DNA from: a virus
IMG/VR virus record: IMGVR_UViG_3300043595_000047
Coordinates: 1 to 39,560 of that record
Length of the DNA stretch: 39,560 nt
Direction: 5' to 3' (one strand)
Part shown: in pieces, positions 1-6,861 of the stretch
Numbering within the stretch: position 1 is the first letter of the stretch
Layout of the letters: every line of letters begins with the position of its first letter
Made by a program: the position numbers and the translations under genes
Notes under the pieces: model-generated
Told to the model about the DNA's origin: nothing
Seen by the model: only the letters and a program-made list of their open reading frames with translations
The model's database searches: none

Positions 1-54
1 CGCAGCTACGTTTTCGGGACGTCAGTCTCGATCACCAAAAAGCCGGGCCCTCCG

Positions 55-363
55 ATGACCGATCTGCACCGGATCCGGATCCACGTCGGCGAGACCGCCT
101 GGTTCACGCGACTCTGGCTCGACGACGTCGAGATGCGGGGTCTCGTGGCCGTCAGCCTCCAGGTCGGCATCGGACCCGATGTGCGCATGGACGAGGAGCC
201 GCTCGTCGTTCTGACCATCGCGCCCAAGGTCGTCGAGGTCGAGGGACAGGCCAGTCTCCACGTCTACGACGACCATGTCCGGCCGCGGCGCATCCGTCCC
301 ACCTGGCTTCGCCGCAGCTGGCGCGAGCGGATCCGGATCGCGTGGGAGGTGCTGCGTGGCTAA
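55..363 (+). CDS. Hypothetical protein, possibly 5'-incomplete
   Basis: Encodes 102 residues from ATG at 55 with no convincing ribosome binding site. The frame is open back to base 1, so the true start may lie left of the window. The protein is rich in beta-prone Val/Ile/Asp segments in the first 90 residues and ends in an Arg/Trp-rich tail (residues 80-102). I recognise no family. Its 3' end overlaps the next gene by 8 bases, which suggests co-transcription and translational coupling with the glycosyltransferase at 356. It may be a structural or accessory protein at the end of an operon that begins outside the window. Confidence 0.6.
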   Translation: MTDLHRIRIHVGETAWFTRLWLDDVEMRGLVAVSLQVGIGPDVRMDEEPLVVLTIAPKVVEVEGQASLHVYDDHVRPRRIRPTWLRRSWRERIRIAWEVLRG

Positions 364-1069
364 CCAGGCGTCGATCTGGTTCATCACTCCCGCCTGGCAG
401 CGCTACGAGCTGACCGCGGTCTGCCTCGAGCAGCGCCGCCGGGTGATCGAGGCGCTCGCCGGCCAGGGCATCGAGGGCCGCTGCGTCGTGATCGCCGACG
501 ACGAGAACCTCGACATCGCGCGCGGGCTGGGCTTCGACGTCGTCGAGCGCGACAACGACGGGCTCGGCCGGAAGGTCAACGACGGCTACGAGTACGCCGC
601 CGGCCAGGGCGCCACCTGGCTCGTCTTCATCGGGTCGGATTCGTGGATCGATCCCGCCTACCTGGCACCGCTGCCGACCGATGGCGCGGCCATCGTGCGC
701 AGCTCGCCGGCGTACTGCGCGGTGACGCCGGACCGCCTGGCGCTGCTGCGCGTCACGCACCCGACGAATCCCGCCGGACCACACCTCTTCCACCGTGACC
801 TGCTGGCGCGCGCCGCCTTCCGCCCGGTCGCCGACGATCTGATGCGCCACATCGACAGCCGCACGAATCGCGCCCTCTCCCCGTTCCGCTGGTCATTCCG
901 CGACGTCCACCCGCTGCAGTACATCGGCTTCCGGGCGCCGCCGATGATCACGCGCTACGACGCGCTCTGGAATCGCTGGGGCATCGCCGAGTACCCCGAC
1001 CCGTGGGCGCTGCTGGCCGAGCACTACCCGGCCGACCTGGTCGCCGCGGCGCGGAAGGTGATCACGTGA
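356..1069 (+). CDS. Glycosyltransferase, GT-A (family 2-like)
   Basis: A 237-residue protein starting at GTG 356, chosen because the beta-strand beginning SIWFITPAW then lies at the N terminus and the overlap with the upstream gene is short. It resembles nucleotide-sugar-dependent GT-A transferases: an N-terminal strand, a VVIADDEN segment near residue 45, a long helix, then a hydrophobic strand ending in an acidic GSDSW turn (about residue 88) where the DxD-like metal site sits. There is no signal peptide or membrane segment, so it should act in the cytoplasm. It shares a GTGA overlap with the nucleotidyltransferase at 1066, suggesting they act together. Donor and acceptor cannot be told. 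Family-level call is moderately firm. Confidence 0.7.
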   Translation: MANQASIWFITPAWQRYELTAVCLEQRRRVIEALAGQGIEGRCVVIADDENLDIARGLGFDVVERDNDGLGRKVNDGYEYAAGQGATWLVFIGSDSWIDPAYLAPLPTDGAAIVRSSPAYCAVTPDRLALLRVTHPTNPAGPHLFHRDLLARAAFRPVADDLMRHIDSRTNRALSPFRWSFRDVHPLQYIGFRAPPMITRYDALWNRWGIAEYPDPWALLAEHYPADLVAAARKVIT

Positions 1070-1467
1070 GGATCCTGACCATCGGCTCGTTCGGCGTCCC
1101 CCATCTCGGGCATGCCGCCTTCCTGCGCGCCAGCGAGCGGTTCGGGACGCTGACCGTCGGTGTCAACTCCGACCGCTTCATCCTCGCCTACCGCGGTACG
1201 GCCGCGCCGTTCACCGAGGAGGAGCGCGTGCGCCTGGTCGCCTCGCTGGGTTACCGGGTGCTGCTCAACGACGGCCCGGGCCGCGCGCTGATCGAGCGCG
1301 AGCGACCCGACGTGCTGACGGTCGGCACCGACTGGGCACGGCGCGACTACCTGGCCCAGATCGAGGTCACCCAGGACGAGCTCGACGAGTGGGGCGTGAC
1401 GCTCGCCTACGTGCCGATGCGACCCGGCGGCATCAGTTCAACGGAGGTCTGGAACCGATGTCGATGA
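1066..1467 (+). CDS. Cytidylyltransferase-like nucleotidyltransferase (TagD/RfaE2 fold)
   Basis: A 133-residue single-domain protein starting at GTG 1066, overlapping the previous stop by 4 bases. It has the hallmark HxGH nucleotide-binding motif (H13-L-G-H16) after a GSFGVPH strand, a VGVNSD segment near residue 37, and a GISST motif at 122-126 equivalent to the (I/T)S(S/T)T signature of glycerol-3-phosphate cytidylyltransferases and heptose-phosphate adenylyltransferases. Its length matches that family (about 130 residues). It should activate a phosphorylated small molecule to its CDP or ADP form. CDP-glycerol is the favoured product because a CDP-glycerol-transferase-like gene lies at 16167, but the substrate is inference. 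Confidence 0.82.
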   Translation: MRILTIGSFGVPHLGHAAFLRASERFGTLTVGVNSDRFILAYRGTAAPFTEEERVRLVASLGYRVLLNDGPGRALIERERPDVLTVGTDWARRDYLAQIEVTQDELDEWGVTLAYVPMRPGGISSTEVWNRCR

Positions 1468-2076
1468 CCCAGTCCCAGGGGCTGCGCTTGATGACGGACC
1501 TGCGCTTCGCCATGGAGCGCTGCCGCTGGCGGTTTCCCCACCGAAAGCTCGATCACTGGGAAGCGGACGCGGAGAAGCTCACCGAGCTGCAGATAGCGGC
1601 AGGCCCGTATGCGTTCCCGGCGCCCAACGACTTCATCACGGGCACGCTCTTCGGCCTGCCGCTACGTCCGTCAAAGGGGGCTTCGTGGCAGCTGGTGACG
1701 GTCGACCTGCTCGGCGTCGAAGACGAGCTCCAGCACGACGTCACCGAGTTGCTCGCTGGGGTCAGCGATACCGAGCCGCCGTCACCCGCGGCTGACCTCT
1801 CTCAGATCGAGGCCGACCTGATGGCACTGGCCCAAAAGCAGCCGGCACTCGACCTCGAGGACGAGCGAGTACGGCACGCCGTACTCGCTCGTCGGGTTCC
1901 CCGACTCCGAGTACATGGCGGTCGCCGCGCAGCTGCGCAAGATCGCCGACCTCTACGAGGCCGGCGAGGTCCACACCAACACGGTCGAGGCCCTCACGCC
2001 TTGCCCAACAGCCGTCTTGCGAATCAGCGTCACCGTCACGAAGCAGGAGGTCCCATGGAAGCTCTCAAATCTCTGA
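1464..2076 (+). pseudogene. Hypothetical gene with a frame switch at a perfect palindrome
   Basis: From ATG 1464 (ATGA overlap with the preceding stop) the frame looks coding to about 1865, then becomes Arg-rich and unnatural. Natural-looking coding resumes in the +1 frame from GAG at 1867 (EYGTPYSLVGFPDSEYM onward) to TGA at 2074-2076. Removing one base, C1866, joins the halves into one reading frame of about 203 residues. Function is unknown. The N-terminal half has Arg/Trp-rich helices, and the C-terminal part has a helix around AAQLRKIADLYEAGEV. Alternatives are two separate genes (the second starting at ATG 1915), programmed +1 frameshifting, or an assembly error. The next gene starts at 2055 inside the restored 3' end. 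Confidence 0.6.
1860..1893. repeat. Perfect 34-base palindrome (16-bp arms)
   Basis: The left arm GACGAGCGAGTACGGC (1860-1875) and right arm GCCGTACTCGCTCGTC (1878-1893) are exact reverse complements separated by AC. The structure lies exactly where the coding frame switches. The unpaired-base test is notable: deleting C1866 both restores the reading frame and breaks the pairing opposite G1887, as expected if a quasipalindrome was perfected by a templated one-base insertion. Confidence 0.9.
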
Positions 2077-2420
2077 CCGCCCCAGCCGTCGAGGCCCCGT
2101 CACCAGCCCAGGAGACGACCAAGCCGCTGAAGCTGTCCGAGGCCATCCGCCTCGGCGCGATGATGACCGAGCAGGCGTTCGGCACCTTCGGCGACCAGGA
2201 ACACACCTGCGGCATCGGCGCAGCGCAGATCGCGCTCGGGCTCACGCCATCCGATGGCGGACCGCTGAATGCGCTGCTGCGGAATGCTCTCGTCACACCG
2301 CCATGCGATCACGACAACCTGTACGGCGGCGACGTTCGCAGCGCGATCATCCACCTCAACGACGACCACCACTGGCCGCGCGAGAAGGTCGCGGACTGGC
2401 TCGAGGGGCTCGGGCTGTAG
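2055..2420 (+). CDS. Hypothetical protein, DUF6197-like
   Basis: ATG 2055 follows an AGGAGG-type site (GCAGGAGG, 2043-2050) at good spacing, which decides the start even though the same frame is open upstream to 1389. The 121-residue product has a flexible Pro/Ala/Thr-rich N terminus (to about residue 28), then a compact domain with EHTCGIGAAQIALGLTP (about 57-75) and a C-terminal LNDDHHW-PREKVADWLE helix. This layout resembles small bacterial and phage proteins annotated DUF6197, whose function is not known. It overlaps the downstream GTG by one base. Confidence 0.7.
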   Translation: MEALKSLTAPAVEAPSPAQETTKPLKLSEAIRLGAMMTEQAFGTFGDQEHTCGIGAAQIALGLTPSDGGPLNALLRNALVTPPCDHDNLYGGDVRSAIIHLNDDHHWPREKVADWLEGLGL

Positions 2421-2734
2421 TGGGCAAGGCGCGACGATCCCGTCCCGCGACCAACGGCACCGAGCCGACGCCGATCCAGCACGCCATCGAGGCGCGCGAG
2501 CTCAAGGCGCAGCCGATGCGGCTCACGCTGGACGCCGCGCCTCAGCCCGTGCGCCTGGCGCTCGACGGCGTCATCACCATCGAGCAGGGCGACGAGGCCA
2601 ACGAGGCGCAACTGCTGGTGCGCACTCGCGATGGCCTGTGGCACGGCGTGCTCTTCCCGATCGGCTCGACCTTCCAGCTCAAGCGCGGCGGCGCAGCGGC
2701 CGCCATCTGGACGCCGCCGGGGGCGAAGCGATGA
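2420..2734 (+). CDS. Hypothetical small protein
   Basis: A 104-residue protein starting at GTG 2420, whose first base is the last base of the upstream TAG stop. The first 25 residues are basic and probably disordered. The remainder alternates beta-prone segments (RLALDGVITIE, AQLLVRTRDGLWHGVLFPIG), suggesting a small beta-barrel. Beta-barrel is inference and no family is recognised. It is coupled by an ATGA overlap to the next gene, so it belongs to the string of small early or accessory genes running from 1464 to 4625. Confidence 0.65.
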   Translation: MGKARRSRPATNGTEPTPIQHAIEARELKAQPMRLTLDAAPQPVRLALDGVITIEQGDEANEAQLLVRTRDGLWHGVLFPIGSTFQLKRGGAAAAIWTPPGAKR

Positions 2735-3120
2735 GCACCACCGAACGACCCACAACGGAAGCGGCGCTGGGCAGGTACGCCGATACGTGGCGACGCGCTT
2801 ATTGGGCACATCGCGAGGTTCCGGGGCGACACCAAAGTGAGTGCTGCCAAGACGCGTGCTGGCCCGACATCGCAGAGCGCGTGGTCGATGAGATCGCGCC
2901 GTCCATCGCTGCCGAGTTGGCTCTCCCCGCCGAACCGACTACACCGCCCGTACTGGACGCCGCGGCTCTGGAGAAGCTGGAACGTGACCTAGCGGCGGGC
3001 TCGGTCGAGGGGATGGGCGACGTGTGGGAGCGACTGCGGGCCATCCTCGATGAGCCGCAGCAGCGTGCTCTGGTCGCCCGTCTCGCTGCCGACACCGATC
3101 CACAGGAGCCGAGCCGGTGA
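2731..3120 (+). CDS. Hypothetical, mostly helical protein
   Basis: Encodes 129 residues from ATG 2731 (ATGA overlap with the gene at 2420). Residues 1-45 include Trp/Tyr/His/Cys-rich sequence (ADTWRRAYWAHREV, then SECCQDACW) that could hold a metal. The remainder is amphipathic helix with a Pro-rich linker near residue 75. It ends in a GTGA overlap with the zinc-ribbon gene at 3117. I recognise no family. Confidence 0.65.
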   Translation: MSTTERPTTEAALGRYADTWRRAYWAHREVPGRHQSECCQDACWPDIAERVVDEIAPSIAAELALPAEPTTPPVLDAAALEKLERDLAAGSVEGMGDVWERLRAILDEPQQRALVARLAADTDPQEPSR

Positions 3121-3335
3121 GCGAGAACGTCTGCCCGCGCTGCAATGGCGAGCGACTGCTCCAGGTTGAGGGGATGCCGGCGGGCGTCCAGGCTGCATGC
3201 CCGGAGTGCGGGGGATCCGGCGTCTACCGCGCGGGATGCCGCTGGCCGCTTACCGACTGCGCTTGCGATCTTCCGGCCGGTGTCGTGGGGACCGATCGGA
3301 TGAGCGACTGGCACTACAAGGGGTGGCGTCCGTGA
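3117..3335 (+). CDS. Zinc-ribbon small protein (DnaJ-type Cys motifs)
   Basis: A 72-residue protein starting at GTG 3117. It contains CPRCNG near the N terminus and CPECGGSG about 25 residues later, the spacing of a DnaJ-like CxxCxG zinc finger, followed by two further cysteines (CRW, CAC). Such proteins are common as small phage genes with unknown partners and probably bind zinc. The gene overlaps upstream by 4 bases and the next gene's GTG by 4 bases. Confidence 0.7.
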   Translation: MSENVCPRCNGERLLQVEGMPAGVQAACPECGGSGVYRAGCRWPLTDCACDLPAGVVGTDRMSDWHYKGWRP

Positions 3336-3679
3336 CCCGCCGCGGCGGCAAGCTCATGCCCGACGCGCAGGCCCTGGCCGACGCCAGCATGACGCCCGAG
3401 GCCGCGTTTCAGGTGCAGGTCGTGCGGCTCCTGAAGCTCCGCGGCTGGCGCACGTTCCACGTCTACGACAGCCGGCGCTCGGAGGCCGGCTTCCCTGATC
3501 TCATCGCGCTTCGTGGCCAGCGCTGCCTGGCGCTCGAGCTGAAGTCGCTGCGCGGACGGGCGACGCCCGCGCAGCTCGAATGGCTGGTCGCGTTCCGCGA
3601 GGTCACCCAGGTCGACGCCCACGTCGTACGCCCGCCGCGCGACGGCGACTGGTCGGAGCTCGAGGAGCTGGTCCGATGA
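3332..3679 (+). CDS. VRR-NUC domain nuclease
   Basis: A 115-residue protein starting at GTG 3332. It matches the virus-type replication-repair nuclease (VRR-NUC) fold of the PD-(D/E)XK superfamily. There is an N-terminal helix (EAAFQVQVVRLLKLRGW), GFPDLIAL with D56, LALELKS with E69 and K71, then RGRATPAQ-x2-WL, where Q81 completes the usual signature. It covers the whole domain and nothing else, as in phage stand-alone versions. The family is found in structure-specific DNA nucleases and in phage replication or recombination genes. Its exact substrate is not predictable here. Confidence 0.85.
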   Translation: MTRRGGKLMPDAQALADASMTPEAAFQVQVVRLLKLRGWRTFHVYDSRRSEAGFPDLIALRGQRCLALELKSLRGRATPAQLEWLVAFREVTQVDAHVVRPPRDGDWSELEELVR

Positions 3680-3786
3680 TCCGCCGCAGGCGCCGCCTCG
3701 CCTCGCTCCTGTTCGGATGCCCCGTCTGCCGCAGGCGATGGACCCATCTCCGATTCTGCCTCTGGACCCGGTCGGTGCCGCGATGA
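3676..3786 (+). CDS. Small basic CxxC protein
   Basis: A 36-residue protein starting at ATG 3676 (ATGA overlap with the nuclease stop) and ending in an ATGA overlap with 3783. It opens with a polyarginine stretch and contains CPVC with a later Cys, so it may form a half zinc knuckle. Support comes from the unbroken chain of 4-base overlaps on both sides rather than from homology. Confidence 0.5.
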   Translation: MIRRRRRLASLLFGCPVCRRRWTHLRFCLWTRSVPR

Positions 3787-4064
3787 AGCCGATCCGCACC
3801 GCTGACTCGAACCTCGTCTACACCGGCCCGCCTGGCGTCGGAGACCTGCACTGCCAGCGAATTGAACCGGGTGTGATCCGGACCGTCTGGCACTTCTCGA
3901 AGTCTGAGCGTGAGGCGATCGCCCAGGGCGCGACGCTGGCGTTGGAGATCTTCACTGAGCCCGTGCCGCCGGTCGGCATGGCGGTCGGCTGGGAGCAGGG
4001 CATCGGCGAGGATGCGCCCGACGTGCTGCCGCGGCTCGAGCAGCTGCAGGACCGCGAGCGATGA
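3783..4064 (+). CDS. Hypothetical protein
   Basis: A 93-residue protein starting at ATG 3783. It has a beta-rich first half (SNLVYTGPPGVGDLHC, VIRTVWHFSKSE), a helix at SEREAIAQGATLALEIF, then a Pro/Gly turn and an acidic C-terminal helix. No membrane segment or catalytic motif is visible and I recognise no family. It overlaps both neighbours by 4 bases and belongs to the same coupled transcript. Confidence 0.6.
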   Translation: MKPIRTADSNLVYTGPPGVGDLHCQRIEPGVIRTVWHFSKSEREAIAQGATLALEIFTEPVPPVGMAVGWEQGIGEDAPDVLPRLEQLQDRER

Positions 4065-4270
4065 CCATCATCTTCGTCGCCTACGCCATCCTCGCCGCGG
4101 CCGCCTGGTGGCTCGGCGGCACGGTCGGCGTCGCGACACTCGCCATCCTGACCGGGCTGAGCGCGCTGGCCATCATCGTCCTGGCCCAGGTGATCGAGGC
4201 CGGTGATGACCGGCGCCAGCGGCGCATCGCGCTGGCTCGGCTGGCCGAGTGGGAGCGCGAGCGCCGATGA
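4061..4270 (+). CDS. Small two-helix membrane protein
   Basis: A 69-residue protein starting at ATG 4061. Residues 2-20 (IIFVAYAILAAAAWWLGG) and about 23-43 (VGVATLAILTGLSALAIIVL) are strong transmembrane segments, followed by a charged cytoplasmic helix rich in Arg and Glu. Similar short proteins occur in many phages, sometimes linked to superinfection exclusion or lysis, but nothing here fixes a role. It is coupled by ATGA overlaps at both ends. Confidence 0.65.
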   Translation: MTIIFVAYAILAAAAWWLGGTVGVATLAILTGLSALAIIVLAQVIEAGDDRRQRRIALARLAEWERERR

Positions 4271-4407
4271 TGCAGCCGACGCCGTGCCACTGCGGCTCAC
4301 CGACTCGCCGGGACCATTGGCACTACCCCGCTTGGCTGCTGCTCGTTGGCGACAGCGCGGTGTGGATGATGCTCGAGCGTTGGTGGGTCCGGAGACGTCC
4401 GCGATGA
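4267..4407 (+). CDS. Small Cys/Trp-rich protein
   Basis: A 46-residue gene starting at ATG 4267 and ending at TGA 4405-4407. It overlaps the upstream stop and the excisionase ATG by 4 bases each. It begins with CHCG, has a short hydrophobic stretch (PAWLLLVGDSAVWMML) and ends with a Trp/Arg-rich tail, so it may associate with membrane. No family is recognised. The call rests on its exact fit in the overlap chain. Confidence 0.5.
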   Translation: MMQPTPCHCGSPTRRDHWHYPAWLLLVGDSAVWMMLERWWVRRRPR

Positions 4408-4625
4408 GCCAGCCCTTCGAGCCGATCGCCATGACGATGCGCGAGGTAAGCGAGCGCCTGCAGATCGGCCGCACCAGCGCCCATCGCCTGGTCAGCTCCG
4501 GCGCTCTTCCCGGCTTCCGGGTCGGCTCGTCGTGGCGGGTCCTGCGCCGGGACTTCGAGGCCTACATCGAGCAGCAACGGGCCGAGGCGGAAGCGGCTTA
4601 CCAGCGAGCGCGGTGCGCGTCATGA
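4404..4625 (+). CDS. xis: Excisionase-like winged-helix protein (HTH_17)
   Basis: A 73-residue protein starting at ATG 4404. The sequence TMREVSERLQIGRTSAHRLV followed by SGALPGFRVGSSWRVLRRDFEAYI is the MerR/excisionase HTH_17 pattern: helix, recognition helix, then a wing with GSSWRV and a terminal helix beginning RRDFEAYIE. Such proteins bend att DNA and direct tyrosine integrases toward excision. The ATGA overlap with the integrase gene makes excisionase the natural role, although a plain regulator of int is possible. Confidence 0.75.
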   Translation: MSQPFEPIAMTMREVSERLQIGRTSAHRLVSSGALPGFRVGSSWRVLRRDFEAYIEQQRAEAEAAYQRARCAS

Positions 4626-5836
4626 TGGATGAGATGGGCGGGCTGCGGCGCGACAAGGGATCCGGCGGAAAGCCGCTCTGGCTCACCGCCGACAAGCGCT
4701 GGCGGGCGACATACACCGACCCGCGCACCGGTAAGCGCGCGGCGGTCTACTCGCGGACCCACGGCCGTGTCGGTGCGCGCGAGGTGTCCAAGCTGCGCGA
4801 CGAGGCGCTGCGTGCCATCGAGGCCGGCCTGAGCCTCGGCGAGGCGTCGCAGACGCTGGCGCAGTTCCTCGAGCGCTGGCTCTCGACGGCCGCCAAGCAG
4901 AAGCTCCGCGCCCGCAGCTGGGAGCGCTACGCCGGCATGGTGCGCCTGCATATCGTCCCGGCCCTCGGCGAGCAGCAGCTCGGCCGGCTGCGGCCGCAGC
5001 ACATCGCCGACCTGTACGCCAGGCTCGCCACGCCGGCCACCGTCACCATCAGCCATGCTCGTTCCACGCGGAACGTCCAACGTGCCATGTCGCCGGCCAG
5101 CATCCGCTACCTGCATGCCGTCCTGCACGGCGCGCTCGAGCAGGCGGTCGCGTGGCGGATCCTCGCGCTCAACCCCGCCGACGGCGTGACGCTGCCGCGG
5201 AAGTCGTCGGGCACCATGACCCCGCTCTCACCGGAGCAGGCGCGCGTCTTCCTGGACGCGATCGTCGGCAAGCCGCTCGAGGCCCTCTTCACATTGGCAA
5301 TCGCCACCGGCATGCGCCAGGGCGAGCTCCTCGGGCTGACGTGGGGCGACGTCGACCGCGATCGCCTGCACGTCCGTCACACGCTGTCACGCATCGGGCA
5401 GCGCTGGTGGCTCGACGATCCGAAGACGCCAGGCAGCAGCCGCGTCATCGAGCTCACGGCGCCGACTGTCGACGCGATCCGCCAGCACCGGCTGCGCCAG
5501 GCGGAGCAGCTGCTGGCCATTGGGCACCGCGTCACCGATGCCGACCTGGTCTTCACCGACGACGCCGGCGCCCCGCTGCACGGTCGCCACGTCACGCAGC
5601 GCGACCTGCCGCGAATCCTCACCGCGGCCGAGCTGCCGCGGATCCGGTTCCATGACCTGCGTCACACCTACGCCACCATCCAGCTGGCGGCAGGCACGAA
5701 CCCGAAGCTGGTCAGCGAGGTCCTCGGCCACAAGGACGTCCAGATCACGCTCGATCGGTACAGCCACTCGCTGCCGACGATGCACCGCGCGGCGGCCGAG
5801 CGGCTCGACGCGATCCTCGGACGAGTGGCGCGATGA
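4622..5836 (+). CDS. int: Tyrosine site-specific integrase
   Basis: A 404-residue protein starting at ATG 4622. It has an AP2-like arm-binding N terminus (about 8-60, beginning with a WRATYTDPRTGKR strand), a SAM-like core-binding domain (about 75-190) and a catalytic domain. Catalytic residues are visible: R232 (ATGMRQGE), K268 (DPKTPGS), H344-xx-R347 (HDLRHTY), H370 (GHKD) and the nucleophile Y380 (DRYSHS). Length and layout are those of phage integrases of the lambda superfamily. It integrates the phage at an attP, for which the repeat-flanked segment at 6244-6459 is the best candidate. Confidence 0.95.
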   Translation: MMDEMGGLRRDKGSGGKPLWLTADKRWRATYTDPRTGKRAAVYSRTHGRVGAREVSKLRDEALRAIEAGLSLGEASQTLAQFLERWLSTAAKQKLRARSWERYAGMVRLHIVPALGEQQLGRLRPQHIADLYARLATPATVTISHARSTRNVQRAMSPASIRYLHAVLHGALEQAVAWRILALNPADGVTLPRKSSGTMTPLSPEQARVFLDAIVGKPLEALFTLAIATGMRQGELLGLTWGDVDRDRLHVRHTLSRIGQRWWLDDPKTPGSSRVIELTAPTVDAIRQHRLRQAEQLLAIGHRVTDADLVFTDDAGAPLHGRHVTQRDLPRILTAAELPRIRFHDLRHTYATIQLAAGTNPKLVSEVLGHKDVQITLDRYSHSLPTMHRAAAERLDAILGRVAR

Positions 5837-6093
5837 GCCAGGCCACCGACGAAACGACGGTGCCGGCCGTCCTCAAGCGGCCGGCGATCCTCGCCTACGT
5901 CGCACAGCTCCTTGCGGCCGGATCGGGGTGGAAGGAAGGCGACGTCCCGCCCGCCCCGCCGACCACGCTGACGCTCTCGCTGCCCGAGCTCATCGGCTAC
6001 ATGAGCGACCCGAACAACCGCGCCTACGTCGCCCGTCGGCTGTCGGTACTGACGGCCAACCGAGACGAGCGGCGAGCGAGGCGTCGGCGATGA
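5833..6093 (+). CDS. Hypothetical protein
   Basis: An 86-residue protein starting at ATG 5833, overlapping the integrase stop by 4 bases. It reads as helix (VLKRPAILAYVAQLLAAG), Pro-rich loop, helix (SLPELIGYMSD), basic helix (RAYVARRLSVLT) and an Arg-rich tail. It could bind nucleic acid, but no family is recognised. An ATGA overlap joins it to 6090. Confidence 0.6.
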   Translation: MSQATDETTVPAVLKRPAILAYVAQLLAAGSGWKEGDVPPAPPTTLTLSLPELIGYMSDPNNRAYVARRLSVLTANRDERRARRRR

Positions 6094-6332
6094 GCGACCG
6101 CGGCGACCTCTTCGGCTCGAGCACGTTCTGCGGCGCAGAGGATCCGGATCAGCCGGGCTGGCTCTGCGTCAAGTCGCCTGGCCACGAGGCGCACGGCTAC
6201 GGCAGGCACCTCTACGGTCAAGGCATTCGGCTCGGTGAGATAACCGATAGGGGTCCAGATAGGGGTCCTGCGAGTCAGTCGCCCCCCACAACGAGGCCCG
6301 ATCCGAGCGTGGATCGGGCCGGGGAGCGCTGA
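6090..6332 (+). CDS. Small protein with Cys/His motif
   Basis: An 80-residue protein starting at ATG 6090. Its centre reads FCGAEDPDQPGWLCVKSPGH followed by another His, the C-x11-C-x4-GH arrangement seen in many small phage proteins that probably bind zinc. Residues beyond about 52 are encoded by the first 29-bp direct repeat and the hairpin at 6295-6320, so the C terminus looks like low-constraint sequence reading through a DNA site. Confidence 0.5.
   Translation: MSDRGDLFGSSTFCGAEDPDQPGWLCVKSPGHEAHGYGRHLYGQGIRLGEITDRGPDRGPASQSPPTTRPDPSVDRAGER
6244..6272 (+). repeat. 29-bp direct repeat, copy 1 (arm-site candidate)
   Basis: This is an exact match to 6431-6459. Each copy contains the 11-mer GATAGGGGTCC twice in tandem with a 12-base period, giving four 11-mers in total. 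Paired direct repeats flanking a short segment beside int are typical of integrase arm-type binding sites. Confidence 0.9.
6295..6320. terminator. Hairpin, 10-bp perfect stem
   Basis: GGCCCGATCC (6295-6304), loop GAGCGT, and GGATCGGGCC (6311-6320) pair perfectly. No T-run follows, so intrinsic termination of the int operon is possible but not certain. It may instead be part of the attachment site structure. Confidence 0.6.
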
Positions 6333-6430
6333 TTTGGTACCGCATACCGGATACGCGGTCTCGCCCTTCGCCTTCGTCGGGGTCGGGTTGCCTGGAACGT
6401 GGCGGGACGAGGGGAACGGCAGAACAGCGG

Positions 6431-6459
6431 CCGATAGGGGTCCAGATAGGGGTCCTGCG
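6431..6459 (+). repeat. 29-bp direct repeat, copy 2
   Basis: Identical to 6244-6272, again with two tandem GATAGGGGTCC units. It ends 2 bases before the ATG at 6462, so it also forms the 5' region of that gene. Confidence 0.9.
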
Positions 6460-6461
6460 GC

Positions 6462-6785
6462 ATGACCCACCCCTCTTGGCGCGAGTTCTTCACCGACCCG
6501 GCCGCGCGCTCGCAGCTGATCGCCGCGGCTAAGGAATGCACGCAGGCCGGCTGTCGCCGGTCGCACCTCGATGACCGCGGCGAAGTGTCCGAGGACCCGG
6601 CGTTCTGCGACTGCCCCGCCAACCGCGAGATGACGCCGCTCGAGTTCGCCGAGTGGATCGAGCTCGAGGTCTTCATCGCCGAGCGCGGCGCCGGCGTTCG
6701 GCGGCCGGACCATCGCGAGCACATGAGCGACGGCGCCATCGACCGCCATGCTCGAACGCGGATGGAGTGCGCCTCGGCCTCCTGA
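6462..6785 (+). CDS. Hypothetical Cys-containing protein
   Basis: A 107-residue protein starting at ATG 6462. It is mainly helical, with cysteines at ECTQAGC (about 26-31) and FCDC (about 48-51) bracketing an HLDDRGEV loop, and an acidic helix PLEFAEWIELEVFIAERG. The four Cys plus His could form a metal site. I recognise no family. It starts immediately after the second att-region repeat and is probably the last gene of the integration region. Confidence 0.55.
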   Translation: MTHPSWREFFTDPAARSQLIAAAKECTQAGCRRSHLDDRGEVSEDPAFCDCPANREMTPLEFAEWIELEVFIAERGAGVRRPDHREHMSDGAIDRHARTRMECASAS

Positions 6786-6787
6786 AC

Positions 6788-6817
6788 TTGATCGTTACCC
6801 AGCGGTTGCGTTATACG
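6788..6817 (+). promoter_or_regulatory. Promoter upstream of lysis cassette
   Basis: TTGATC (6788-6793) is followed after 17 bases by TTATAC (6811-6816), or after 18 bases by TATACG, a good sigma-70-type match in otherwise GC-rich sequence. It lies in the 76-base gap before the GTG at 6862 and would start a transcript of the lysis and packaging genes. The 18-base reading aligns with the promoters at 14593 and 30713. Confidence 0.6.
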
Positions 6818-6861
6818 CTGGCTGATGTCTGCCATCGCGCCCGCCAAGCTCTGTCGGTGAC

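Larger units (their letters stand above)
6244..6459. other. Candidate attP region
   Basis: This segment lies 400-600 bases downstream of int. It is bounded by two identical 29-bp repeats and contains the 10-bp hairpin plus an imperfect inverted repeat ACCGCATA / TACGCGGT around CCGGA at 6339-6359, which would suit a core crossover site. Bases 6333-6461 carry no gene. The assignment is inferred from position and repeat layout. No host attB is visible for confirmation. Confidence 0.5.

Noticed and set aside
6825-6860. 11-codon upstream frame in the lysis leader
   Set aside because: No ribosome site and no known leader-peptide features; too short to support.
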